DNA of 64,000 nucleotides, from NCBI RefSeq assembly GCF_000003605.2, contig NW_003117744.1:1-64000 (forward strand), read 5' to 3'. A program made the translations under genes and the position numbers. The stretch comes from Saccoglossus kowalevskii (Eukaryota > Hemichordata > Enteropneusta > Harrimaniidae). Shown one piece after another: positions 1-8,822 of the stretch. Every line of letters starts with the position of its first letter. The stretch's first letter is position 1. The notes beneath the pieces were generated by a model. That model was not told the origin of the DNA. It searched no databases and saw only the letters and a list, made by a program, of their open reading frames with translations.

Positions 1-280
1 CGTTAATATATTGCATAGATGTTTCTACCTTTTCAAGTTTTGCCTCCAATGCACCCATTTTCTCCAACTTTTCATTAATTCCACGTATTTCCTGTAGAAT
101 TGTTAGTATATTGGCTTCACTGTTGTTACCATCATCTGTTGCAGTGGCATTCACCACCGTGCCTGTCATTGCCGAGTGACCATCGTGCTGGAAACGCTTC
201 TTTTTGCATTTTTCACACAATAGCAAATCTCCTTGGCACAAATGCACTCCCCGTTTTATATTACAGTCGTCGCACTTCAT
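1..280 (-). CDS. partial B-box-like zinc finger / coiled-coil protein (N-terminus)
   Basis: A minus-strand frame starts at ATG 280 and is still open at the window edge, giving 93 residues. Residues 3-35 carry C3-x2-C6-x8-C15-x2-D18-x3-C22-x2-C25-x6-H32-x2-H35, the spacing of a B-box zinc finger. A polar linker rich in T, N and D follows, and from about residue 58 a heptad-like stretch rich in L, E and K suggests a coiled coil. B-box plus coiled coil is known from TRIM-type proteins, and small zinc-finger/coiled-coil N-termini also occur in first ORFs of some LINE elements; the fragment is too short to choose. It lies downstream of the array in the array's direction of transcription and shares no sequence with it. 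The ATG is the first in this frame after the array edge. Confidence 0.6.
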   Translation of the reverse strand, partial: MKCDDCNIKRGVHLCQGDLLLCEKCKKKRFQHDGHSAMTGTVVNATATDDGNNSEANILTILQEIRGINEKLEKMGALEAKLEKVETSMQYIN

Positions 281-374
281 TCTTTAGTGGATTATGATAT
301 AGTATAACGAATTTGAGGTAGTTTTCCCGTGAAAATCTCAAGAGCACGAAATTGGCCGTGTTCACTGTTCACAC
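281..374. other. unique flank between zinc-finger gene and array
   Basis: Non-repetitive sequence between the zinc-finger ATG and the first base alignable to the array (about 375, where the shared text starts aaatacgcatag). No promoter element of its own was recognised. It supplies the last three residues and the stop of truncated copy g0. Confidence 0.6.
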
Positions 375-436
375 AAATACGCATAGTAGCATGCTATACG
401 GGAGTCAAACATGATATGGCAGTTATTTGGATCCAT
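362..436 (-). pseudogene. g0: 5' fragment of array gene at array edge
   Basis: The first 21-22 codons of the array gene (start at 436, one N missing after MDPNN) run into flanking DNA and stop after CEQ, giving 24 residues. The promoter is intact: TATAAA at 486-491 and predicted start at 461. There is no stem-loop. The truncation is the array boundary itself. Its promoter points at the zinc-finger gene whose ATG is at 280. Confidence 0.7.
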
Positions 437-646
437 GTCGATTGATGGTATGGCTGTATCTGATGGAAAACAGTAAATTATGTCGTTTATAAAAGGGGGT
501 CGGCCAATCAGCTTGATCTCGAACATGTCACTTTTTGAACCAATCAGAAATCCCCGTCGAAGTGACAAAGTCGTCCAAACACGAAAATAGTTGTCACATT
601 TTCACTTGTAGGCGGCGTGATTGAAGTTCTGCGTTATTGTTTCCAC

Positions 647-887
647 AGTTGTTATGGCAGTTGTTACTTGGATCCATGTCGATTGATGGTATGGCGGTAT
701 CTGATGGAAAACAGTAAATTCTGTCGTTTATAAAAGGGGGTCGGCCAATCAGCTTGATCTCGCACATGTCACTTTTTGAACCAATCAGAAATCCCCGTCG
801 AAGTGATAAAGTCGTCCAAACACGAAAATAGTTGTCACATTTTCACTTGTAGGCGGCGTGATTGAAGTTCTACGTTATTGTTTCCAC
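647..887 (-). promoter_or_regulatory. promoter module S1 (241 bp)
   Basis: First of three consecutive extra promoter modules upstream of g0. Each module holds two CCAAT boxes, TATAAA, the TCAGAT initiator and the ATG, but only six codons of the array gene; the frame then runs into the next module and stops at codon 28 (27 residues, ending LQVKM). The module joint carries a short tandem duplication of cagttgttatgg, absent from the gene-proximal promoter. Confidence 0.8.
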
Positions 888-1128
888 AGTTGTTATGGCA
901 GTTCTTACTTGGATCCATGTTGATTTATGGCATGGCGGTATCTGATGGAAAACAGTAAATTCTGTCGTTTATAAAAGGGGGTCGGCCAATCAGCTTGATC
1001 TCGCACATGTCACTTTTTGAACCAATCAGAAATCCCCGTCGAAGTGATAAAGTCGTCCAAACGCGAAAACAGTTGTCACATTTTCACTTGTAGGCGGCGT
1101 GATTGAAGTTCTACGTTATTGTTTCCAC
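888..1128 (-). promoter_or_regulatory. promoter module S2
   Basis: Second module of the g0 run. It is the subtype with gttgatttatggc just upstream of the ATG instead of gtcgattgatggt. Confidence 0.8.
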
Positions 1129-1369
1129 AGTTGTTATGGCAGTTGTTACTTGGATCCATGTCGATTGATGGTATGGCTGTATCTGATGGAAAACAGTAAA
1201 TTCTGTCGTTTATAAAAGGGGGTCGGCCAATCAGCTTGATCTCGCACATGTCACTTTTTGAACCAATCAGAAATCCCCGTCGAAGTAACAAAGCCGTCCA
1301 AACACGAAAATAGTTGTCACATTTTCACTTGTAGGCGGCGTGATTGAAGTTCTACGTTATTGTTTCCAC
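1129..1369 (-). promoter_or_regulatory. promoter module S3
   Basis: Third module of the run, abutting the unit spacer at 1370. The run of four promoters from 436 to 1369 is the longest in the window. Confidence 0.8.
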
Positions 1370-1922
1370 TAAACTTTGTTGTGAAGCGAGTTTTTTATTT
1401 GCGACGCCTATTTGTTACCAGACACAACCGCGAAAAGGTGACTCTTTGGTACGTCCCGGCAAATTAACAGTACATATTCTGAGAGCTTTGCATAATGTAG
1501 TAATACATGCATTTGACTATTGCAATTTCTAGTTCATTACTTGCTCAGTTTCGCATTGCCAAACTCTTATTCGCAACACATATGTATTAACATATATTTA
1601 CTCGACAAAAAGTTGGCGTTTTGTTGAGAACCGGAGATTAGCATTACATATTCTGAAAGCTTTAAATAATTATGTAATACTTGTAATTAATCATTTGAAA
1701 TTAGCTGCTATTACATAATCTGCTTCTACATGTTCTTTTACTTAACTGAATTATTCCAATGTGATGTGCGTCGAATGTTGGCGCTCTTTATTCTGTTTTA
1801 TGCATTATGACATTGACCTGAATTGGTTGAAATCGTTCTGATTTGCAAATTAATATGATATGGCAGTTGTTCATAGCATAGCGTGCAATAATCTGAGTGA
1901 TGGGATGGACAATGTACGGTAG
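1370..1922. other. representative unit spacer
   Basis: About 550 bp of AT-rich sequence lie between the promoter block and the HDE of the next gene; every other gene-free stretch over 300 bp in the array is a copy of this or of promoter modules. On the minus strand it holds AATAAA at 787-792 of the second kilobase (1787-1792) and an octamer-like TTGCAAAT near 1842-1849. A 62-codon frame on the plus strand begins with TTG, lacks ATG and has no promoter. I see no tRNA, 5S, snRNA or SINE signature. Confidence 0.7.
1787..1792 (-). promoter_or_regulatory. AATAAA polyadenylation-type signal downstream of stem-loop
   Basis: AATAAA on the coding strand, 152 nt beyond the stem-loop of g1 (the plus strand reads gcgctctttattctg). 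The same hexamer stands at the corresponding place in nearly every unit. Some animal histone genes carry such a backup signal. No strong GU-rich element follows it here. Confidence 0.45.
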
Positions 1923-1934
1923 TTCTCTTTTTGG
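1923..1934 (-). terminator. histone downstream element (U7-type), representative
   Basis: The coding strand reads CCAAAAAGAGAA starting about 11 nt after the stem-loop, the position and purine-rich composition of an HDE that pairs with U7 snRNA. Variants among copies: AAAAGGAGAA, AAAAAAAGAA, AAAAGCAGAA and AAAAGTCGAA, all A-rich at their 5' side. Confidence 0.75.
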
Positions 1935-1944
1935 AGTATGTGCT

Positions 1945-1960
1945 GGCCCTGAGAAGGGCC
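1945..1960 (-). terminator. histone 3' stem-loop of g1, representative
   Basis: The coding strand reads GGCCCTTCTCAGGGCC: a 6-bp stem with a 4-nt loop that satisfies the animal histone stem-loop consensus GGYYYUUHUNARRRCC at every position. It is preceded by ACAAAAC and followed by AGCACA. The stop codon of g1 is 22 nt upstream. In 53 of the 59 loci the element is present, usually 23-38 nt below the low coordinate of the gene; the type-B loop is often TCTG. Confidence 0.9.
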
Positions 1961-1982
1961 GTTTTGTATGAGTGTCGTAGCA

Positions 1983-2243
1983 CTATTGCTGACGACGATT
2001 TTGCCTTTTCTGGATAATTTTTAAAATCACCCAAGGAGCATAATCTACAGGATAATTGCCTTCTCCAAGAATTGAGATGACCTCTTCGACAGGTAATAAC
2101 TGTACGATGGATCGTGCCCAAGACGAGAATGCTCGTGTCCATTGCTGCGGTGGTCTCCTTGTCGAAAGAGGGCTGCATAAATACGCATAGTAGCATGCTA
2201 TACGGGAGTCAAACATGATATGGCAGTTGTTATTTGGATCCAT
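1983..2243 (-). CDS. g1: 86-aa protein with histone-type gene structure (type A)
   Basis: Reference copy of the array gene; function unknown. The start is the first ATG after the predicted transcription start at 2268 and has a favourable context (GACATGG); the frame is also open upstream through the TATA box, but that part would not be transcribed. Features: N- and C-containing N-terminus (MDPNNNCH), aromatic patch CYYAYL at 17-22, RRPP at 29-32, a helix-prone, partly hydrophobic stretch at about 36-60, GEGNYPVDYAPW at 60-71, and a basic tail KIIQKRQNRRQQ at 75-86. Ten K/R against six D/E give a basic protein. There is no signal peptide, membrane segment, intron or histone-fold similarity that I can recognise. 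This copy has C23 and Q34. Stem-loop 1945-1960. Confidence 0.6.
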   Translation of the reverse strand: MDPNNNCHIMFDSRIACYYAYLCSPLSTRRPPQQWTRAFSSWARSIVQLLPVEEVISILGEGNYPVDYAPWVILKIIQKRQNRRQQ

Positions 2244-2267
2244 GTCGATTGATGGTATGGCGGTATC

Positions 2268-2351
2268 TGATGGAAAACAGTAAATTCTGTCGTTTATAAA
2301 AGGGGGTCGGCCAATCAGCTTGATCTCGCACATGTCACTTTTTGAACCAAT
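2268..2351 (-). promoter_or_regulatory. core promoter of g1, representative
   Basis: On the coding strand, ATTGG boxes lie at 2347-2351 and 2311-2315, TATAAA at 2293-2298 and TCAGAT with its A at 2268. That A is 30 nt from the first T of TATAAA, the normal TATA-to-start distance, and the boxes sit near -80 and -45. The leader to the ATG at 2243 is 25 nt. For a typical type-A copy add 25 to the start-codon coordinate for the transcription start and 50-55 for TATAAA. An E-box-like CACATG lies between the CCAAT boxes. Confidence 0.75.
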
Positions 2352-3066
2352 CAGAAATCCCCGTCGAAGTGACAAAGTCGTCCAGACGCGAAAATAGTTG
2401 TCACATTTTCACTTGTAGGCGGCGTGATTGAAGTTCTACGTTATTGTTTCCACTAAACTTTGTTGTGAAGCGAGTTTTTTAATTGCGACGCCTATTTGTT
2501 ACTAGATACAACCGCGAAACGGTGACACTTTAGTACGTCCCGGCAAATTAACAATACATATTCTGAGAGCTTTGCATAATGTAGTAATACATGCATTTGA
2601 TTATTGCAATTTCTAGTTCATTACTTGCTCAGTTTCGCATTGCCAAACTCTTATTCGCAACACATATGTATTAACATATATTTACTCGACAAAAAGATGG
2701 CGTTTTGTTGAGAACCGGAGATTAATATTACATATTCTGAAAGCTTTAAATAATTATGTAATACTTGTAATTAATCATTTGAAATTACCTGCAATTACAT
2801 AAACTGCTTCTACATGCTCTTTTACTTAACTGAATTTTTCCAATTTGATGTGCGTCGAATGTTGGCGCTCTTTATTCTGTTTTTTGCATTATGACATTGA
2901 CCTGAATTGGTTGAAATCGTTCTGATTTGCAAATAAGTATGATATGACAGTTGTACATTGCATTACGTGCAATAATCGCAGTGATGGGATGGACAATGTA
3001 CGGTAGTTCTTTTTTTGGAGTATGTGCTGGCCCTCAGAAGGGCCGTTTTGTATGAGTGTCGTAGCA

Positions 3067-3327
3067 CTATTGCTGACGACGATTTTGCCTTTTCTGGATA
3101 ATTTTTAAAATCACCCAAGGAGCATAATCTACAGGATAATTGCCTTCTCCAAGAATTGAGATGACCTCTTTAACAGGTAATAACTGTACGATGGATCGTG
3201 CCCAAGACGAGAATGCCCGTGTCCATGGCTGCGGTGGTCTCCTTGTCGAAAGAGGGCTGGATAAATACGCATAGTAGCATGCTATACGGGAGTCAAACAT
3301 GATATGGCAGTTGTTATTTGGATCCAT
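3067..3327 (-). CDS. g2: array gene, type A, intact
   Basis: 86 residues, with K53 instead of E53 (PVKEV). Short unit. Stem-loop 3029-3044 with loop TCTG; HDE variant AAAAAAAGAA. Confidence 0.6.
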   Translation of the reverse strand: MDPNNNCHIMFDSRIACYYAYLSSPLSTRRPPQPWTRAFSSWARSIVQLLPVKEVISILGEGNYPVDYAPWVILKIIQKRQNRRQQ

Positions 3328-4150
3328 GTCGATTGATGGTATGGCGGTATCTGATGGAAAACAGTAAATTCTGTCGTTTATAAAAGGGGGTCGGCCAATC
3401 GGCTTAATCTCGCACATGTCACTTTTAGAACCAATCAGAAATCCCCGTCGAAGTGACAAAGTCGTCCAAACACGAAAATAGTCGTGACATTTTCACTTGT
3501 AGGCGGCGTGATTGAAGTTCTACGTTATTGTTTCCACTAAACTTTATTGTGAAGCGAGTTTTTTAATTGCGACGCCTATTTGTTACCAGATACAACCGCG
3601 AAAAGGTGACGCTTTAGTACGTCCCGGCAAATTAAAAATACATATTCTGAGAGCTTTGCATAATGTAGTAATACATGCATTTGATTATTGCAATTTCCAG
3701 TTCATTACTTGCTCAATTTCGCATTGCCAAACTCTTATTCACAACACATATGTATTAGCATATATTTACTCGACAAAAAGATGGCGTTTTGTTGACAACC
3801 GGAGATTAACATTACATATTCTGAAAGCTTTAAATAATTATGTAATACTTGTAATTAATCATTTGAAATTAGCTGCTATTACATAATCTGCTTCTACATG
3901 TTCTTTTACTTAACTGAATTATTCCAATGTGATGTGCGTTGAATGTTGGCGCTCTTTATTCTGTTTTATGCATTATGACATTGACCTGAATTGGTTGAAA
4001 TCGTTCTGATTTGCAAATTAATATGATATGGCAGTTGTTCATAGTATTACGTGCAATAATCGCAGTGATGGGATGGAAAATGTATGGTAGTTTTCTTTTT
4101 GGAGTATGTGCTGGCCCTGAGAAGGGCCGTTTTGTATGAGTGTCGTAGCA

Positions 4151-4410
4151 CTATTGCTGACGACGATTTTGCCTTTTCTGGATAATTTTTAAAATCACAC
4201 AAGGAGCATAATCTACAGGATAATTGCCTTCTTCAAGAATTGAGATGACCTCTTCGACAGGTAATAACTGTACGATGGATCGTGCCCAAGACGAGAATGC
4301 TCGGGTCATGGCTGCGGTGGTCTCCTTGTCGAAAAAGGGCTGAATAAATACGGATAGTAGCATGCTATACGGGAGTCCAACATGATATGGCAGTTGTTAT
4401 TTGGATCCAT
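4151..4410 (-). pseudogene. g3: array gene, type B, frameshifted
   Basis: A one-base deletion beside the codons for P34-W35 (near 4308) ends the frame after RRPPQP. The promoter is type B: TATAAA and the initiator are both altered (around 4430-4465), while the CCAAT boxes remain. Stem-loop 4113-4128. Confidence 0.65.
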
Positions 4411-4622
4411 GTCGATTGATAGTATGGCGGTATCATATGGAAAAATGTAAACAGCTGTCATTTTAAAAAAAGCGTTCGGCCAATCAGCATGATCTCGCAC
4501 ATGTCACTTTTCGAACCAATCGGAAATCCCCGTCGAAGTGACAAAGTCGTCCAAACACGAAAATAGTTGTCACATTTTCACTTGTAGGCGGCGTGATTGA
4601 AGTTCTACGTTATTGTTTCCAC

Positions 4623-4863
4623 AGTTGTTATGGCAGTTGTTACTTGGATCCATGTTGATTTATGGCATGGCGGTATCTGATGGAAAACAGTAAATTCTGT
4701 CGTTTATAAAAGGGGGTCGGCCAATCAGCTTGATCTCGCACATGTCACTTTTTGAAACAATCAGAAATCCCCGTCGAAGTGATAAAGTCGTCCAAACACG
4801 AAAATAGTTGTCACATTTTCACTTGTAGGCGGCGTGATTGAAGTTCTACGTTATTGTTTCCAC
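4623..4863 (-). promoter_or_regulatory. promoter module upstream of g3
   Basis: Extra 241-bp module with intact TATA and TCAGAT, lying behind the TATA-less promoter of g3. Confidence 0.75.
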
Positions 4864-5476
4864 TAAACTTTGTTGTGAAGCGAGTTTTTTAATTGCGACG
4901 CCTATTTGTTACCAGATACAACCGAGAAAAGGAGACGCTTTAGTACGTCCTGGCAAATTAACAATACATATTCTGAGAGCTTTGCATAATGTAGTAATAC
5001 ATGCATTTGATTATTGCAATTTCTAGTTCATTACTTGCTCAGTTTCGCATTGCCAAACTCTTATTCGCAACACATATGTATTAATATATATTTACTCGAC
5101 AAAAAGTTGGCGTTTTGTTGAGAACCGGAGATTAACATTACATATTCTGAAAGCTTTAAATAATTATGTAATACTTGTAATTAATCATTTGAAATTAGCT
5201 GCTATTACATAATCTGCTTCTACATGTTCTTTTACTTAACTGAATTATTCCAATGTGATGTGCGTCGAATGTTGGCGCTCTTTATTCTGTTTTATGCATT
5301 ATGACATTGACCTGAATTGGTTGAAATCGTCCTGATTTGCAAATTAATATGATATGGCAGTTGTTCATAGCATTACGTGCAATAATCTGAGTGATGGGAT
5401 GGACAATGTACGGTAGTTCTCTTTTTGGAGTATGTGCTGGCCCTGAGAAGGGCCGTTTTGTATGAGTGTCGTAGCA

Positions 5477-5737
5477 CTATTGCTGACGACGATTTTGCCT
5501 TTTCTGGATAATTTTTAAAATCACCCAAGGAGCATAATCTACAGGATAATTGCCTTCTCCAAGAATTGAGATGACCTCTTCGACAGGTAATAACTGTACG
5601 ATGGATCGTGCCCAAGACGAGAATGCTCGTGACCATGGCTGCGGTGGTCTCCTTGTCGAAAGAGGGCTGGATAAATACGCATAGTAGCATGCTATACGGG
5701 AGTCAAACATGATATGGCAGTTGTTATTTGGATCCAT
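5477..5737 (-). CDS. g4: array gene, type A, intact
   Basis: 86 residues, S36 instead of T36 (PWSRAF). Stem-loop 5439-5454. Confidence 0.6.
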   Translation of the reverse strand: MDPNNNCHIMFDSRIACYYAYLSSPLSTRRPPQPWSRAFSSWARSIVQLLPVEEVISILGEGNYPVDYAPWVILKIIQKRQNRRQQ

Positions 5738-5947
5738 GTCGATTGATGGTATGGCGGTATCTGATGGAAAACAGTAAATTCTGTCGTTTATAAAACGGGG
5801 TCGGCCAATCAGCTTGATCTCGCACATGTCACTTTTTGAACCAATCAGAAATCCCCGTCGAAGTAACAAAGTCGTCCAAACACGAAAATAGTTGTCACAT
5901 TTTCACTTGTAGGCGGCGTGATTGAAGTTCTACGTTATTGTTTCCAC

Positions 5948-6172
5948 AGTTGTTATGGCAGTTATTACTTGGATCCATGTTGATTGATGGTATGGCGGTA
6001 TCTGATGGAAAACAGTAAATTCTGTCGTTTATAAAAGGGGTTCGGCCAATCAGCTTGATCTCGCACATGTCACTTTTTGAACCAATCAGAAATCCCCGTC
6101 GAAGTGATAAAGTCGTCCAAACACGAAAATAGTTGTCACATTTTCACTTGTAGGCGGCGTGATTGTTTCCAC
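5948..6172 (-). promoter_or_regulatory. promoter module upstream of g4, 16 bp short
   Basis: Module of 225 bp: 16 bp are missing just before the spacer (near 6165), the same deletion as in the module at 39515. TATA, initiator and CCAAT are kept. Confidence 0.75.
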
Positions 6173-6785
6173 TAAACTTTATTGTGAAGCGAGTTTTTTA
6201 ATTGCGACGCCTATTTGTTACCAGATACAACCGCGAAAAGGTGACGCTTTAGTACGTCCCGGCAAATTAACAATACATATTCTGAGAGCTTTGCATAATG
6301 TAGTAATACATGCATTTGATTATTGCAATTTCTAGTTCATTACTTGCTCAGTTTCGCATTGCCAAACTCTTATTCGCAACACATATGTATTAACATATAT
6401 TTACTCGACAAAAAGTTGGCGTTTTGTTGAGAACCGGAGATTAGCATTACATATTCTGAAAGCTTTAAATAATTATGTAATACTTGTAATTAATCATTTG
6501 AAATTAGCTGCTATTACATAATCTGTTTCTACATGTTCTTTTACTTAACTGAATTATTCCAATGTGATGTGCGTCGAATGTTGGCGCTCTTTATTCTGTT
6601 TTATGCATTGTGACATTGACCTGAATTGGTTGAAATCGTTCTGATTTGCAAATAAGTATGATATGACAGTTGTACATTGCATAACGTGCAATAATCGCAG
6701 TGATGGGATGGACAATGTACGGTAGTTCTTTTTTTGGAGTATGTGCTGGCCCTCAGAAGGGCCGTTTTGTATAAGTGTCGTAGCA

Positions 6786-7046
6786 CTATTGCTGACGACG
6801 ATTTTGCCTTTTCTGGATAATTTTTAAAATCACCCAAGGAGCATAATCTACAGGATAACTGCCTTCTCCAAGAATTGAGATGACCTCTTCGACAGGTAAT
6901 AACTGTACGATGGATCGTGCCCAAGACGAGAATGCTCGTGTCCATGGCTGCGGTGGTCTCCTTGTCGAAAGAGGGCTGGATAAATACGGATAGTAGCATG
7001 CTGTACGGGAGTCAAACATGATATGGCAGTTGTTATTTGGATCCAT
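6786..7046 (-). CDS. g5: array gene, type A, intact
   Basis: 86 residues with T15, P20 (YYPYL) and S63 (GEGSYP). Stem-loop 6748-6763, loop TCTG. Confidence 0.6.
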   Translation of the reverse strand: MDPNNNCHIMFDSRTACYYPYLSSPLSTRRPPQPWTRAFSSWARSIVQLLPVEEVISILGEGSYPVDYAPWVILKIIQKRQNRRQQ

Positions 7047-7256
7047 GTCGATTGATGGTATGGCTGTATCTGATGGAAAACAGTAAATTCTCTCGTTTAT
7101 AAAAGGGGGTCGGCCAATCAGCTTGATCTCGCACATGTCACTTTTTGAACCAATCAGAAATCCCCGTCGAAGTAACAAAGTCGTCCAAACACGAAAATAG
7201 TTGTCACATTTTCACTTGTAGGCGGCGTGATTGAAGTTCTACGTTATTGTTTCCAC

Positions 7257-7497
7257 AGTTGTTATGGCAGTTATTACTTGGATCCATGTTGATTGATGGC
7301 ATGGCGGTATCTGATGGAAAACAGTAAATTCTGTCGTTTATAAAAGGGGTTCGGCCAATCAGCTTGATCTCGCACATGTCACTTTTTGAACCAATCAGAA
7401 ATCCCCGTCGAAGTGATAAAGTCGTCCAAACACGAAAATAGTTGTCACATTTTCACTTGTAGGCGGCGTGATTGAAGTTCTACGTTATTGTTTCCAC
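7257..7497 (-). promoter_or_regulatory. promoter module upstream of g5
   Basis: 241-bp extra module with intact TATA, initiator and CCAAT boxes. Confidence 0.75.
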
Positions 7498-8110
7498 TAA
7501 ACTTTGTTGTGAAGCGAGTTTTTTAATTGCGACGCCTATTTGTTACCAGATACAGCCGCGAAAAGGTGACGCTTTAGTACGTCCCGGCAAATTAACAATA
7601 CATATTCTGAGAGCTTTGCATAATGTAGTAATACATGCATTTGATTATTGCAATTTCTAGTTCATTACTTGCTCAGTTTCGCATTGCCAAACTCTTATTC
7701 GCAACACATGAGTATTAACATATATTTACTCGACAAAAAGTTGGCGTTTTGTTGAGAACCGGAGATTAACATTACATATTTTGAAAGCTTTAAATAATTA
7801 TGTAATACTTTTAATTATTCATTGAAATTAGCTGCTATTACATAATCTGCTTGTACATGTTTTTGTACTTAAGTGAATTATTCCAATTTGATGTGCGTCG
7901 AATGTTGGCGCTCTTTATTCTGTTTTATGCTTTATGACATTGACCTGAAATTGGTTGAAATCGTTCTGATTTGCAAATTAATATGATATGGCAGTTGTTC
8001 ATAGCATTGCGTGCAATAATCGCAGTGATGGGATGGACAATGCACGGTAGTTCGTTTTTTGGAGTATGTGCTGGCCCTCAGAAGGGCCGTTTTGTATGAG
8101 TGTCGTAGCA

Positions 8111-8371
8111 CTATTGCTGACGACGATTTTGCCTTTTCTGGATAATTTTTAAAATCACACAAGGAGTATAATCTACAGGATAATTGCCTTCTTCAAGAAT
8201 TGAGATGACCTCTTCGACAGGTAATAACTGTACGATGGATCGTGCCCAAGACGAGAATGCTCGGGTCCATGGCTGCGGTGGTCTCCTTGTCGAAAAAGGG
8301 CTGAATAAATTCGCATAGTAGCATGCTATACGGGAGTCAAACATGATATGGCAGTTGTTATTTGGATCCAT
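8111..8371 (-). CDS. g6: array gene, type-B body behind type-A promoter
   Basis: 86 residues, N21 (YYANLF), F23, F26, E60, T69 and C71. TATAAA is intact, so body and promoter come from different subfamilies. Stem-loop 8073-8088. Confidence 0.6.
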   Translation of the reverse strand: MDPNNNCHIMFDSRIACYYANLFSPFSTRRPPQPWTRAFSSWARSIVQLLPVEEVISILEEGNYPVDYTPCVILKIIQKRQNRRQQ

Positions 8372-8581
8372 GTCGATTGATAGTATAGCGATATCTGATG
8401 GAAAACAGTAAATTCTTTCGTTTATAAAAGGGGGTCGGCCAATCAGCTTGATCTCGCACATGTCACTTTTCGAACCAATCGGAAATCCCCGTCGAAGTGA
8501 CAAAGTCGTCCAAACACGAAAATAGTTGTCACATTTTCACTTGTAGGCGGCGTGATTGAAGTTCTACGTTATTGTTTCCAC

Positions 8582-8822
8582 AGTTGTTATGGCAGTTGTT
8601 ATTTGGATCCATGTCGATTGATGGTATGGCGGTATCTGATGGAAAACAGTAAATTCTGTCGTTTATAAAAGGGGGTCGGCCAATCAGCTTGATCTCGCAC
8701 ATGTCACCTTTTGAACCAATCAGAAATCCCCGTCGAAGTGACAAAGTCGTCCAAACACGAAAATAGTTGTCACATTTTCACTTGTAGGCGGCGTGATTGA
8801 AGTTCAACGTTATTGTTTCCAC
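8582..8822 (-). promoter_or_regulatory. promoter module upstream of g6
   Basis: 241-bp extra module, core elements intact. Confidence 0.75.

Noticed and set aside
1344-1532. Plus-strand 62-codon frame (starting K-F-Y-V-I-V) present in most units, extended to 124 codons in two
   Set aside because: Begins with TTG, has an ATG only in the copy at 29657, lacks a promoter and lies in the spacer; its persistence is explained by unit homogeneity.
1798-1850. tRNA-like B box (ggttgaaatc) suggesting a SINE or tRNA-derived element
   Set aside because: Poor match, no A box at a suitable distance and no cloverleaf.
1945-1960. Bacterial rho-independent terminator
   Set aside because: A hairpin with T-rich flank could look like one, but the organism is eukaryotic by all other signals and the 16 nt match the histone element exactly.
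1983-2243. Divergent core or linker histone
   Set aside because: All three minus-strand frames were compared by eye with H1, H2A, H2B, H3 and H4 signature segments and no run of similarity was seen; a structure-based search could still change this.
2160-2243. Homeodomain-like QNRR in the C-terminal tail
   Set aside because: Only four residues match helix 3 of homeodomains; the conserved W-F and the rest of the domain are absent.
2293-2310. TATAAAAGG on the plus strand as a promoter in the opposite direction
   Set aside because: The CCAAT boxes, initiator spacing, frame and stem-loop all fit the minus strand; nothing suitable follows on the plus strand.
1983-2375. 130-codon version of the minus-strand gene starting MSLRR or MLLRR
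   Set aside because: Its first 44 codons lie over the CCAAT, TATA and initiator elements, upstream of the predicted transcript start, and g11 has an in-frame stop there; the 86-codon start is preferred.
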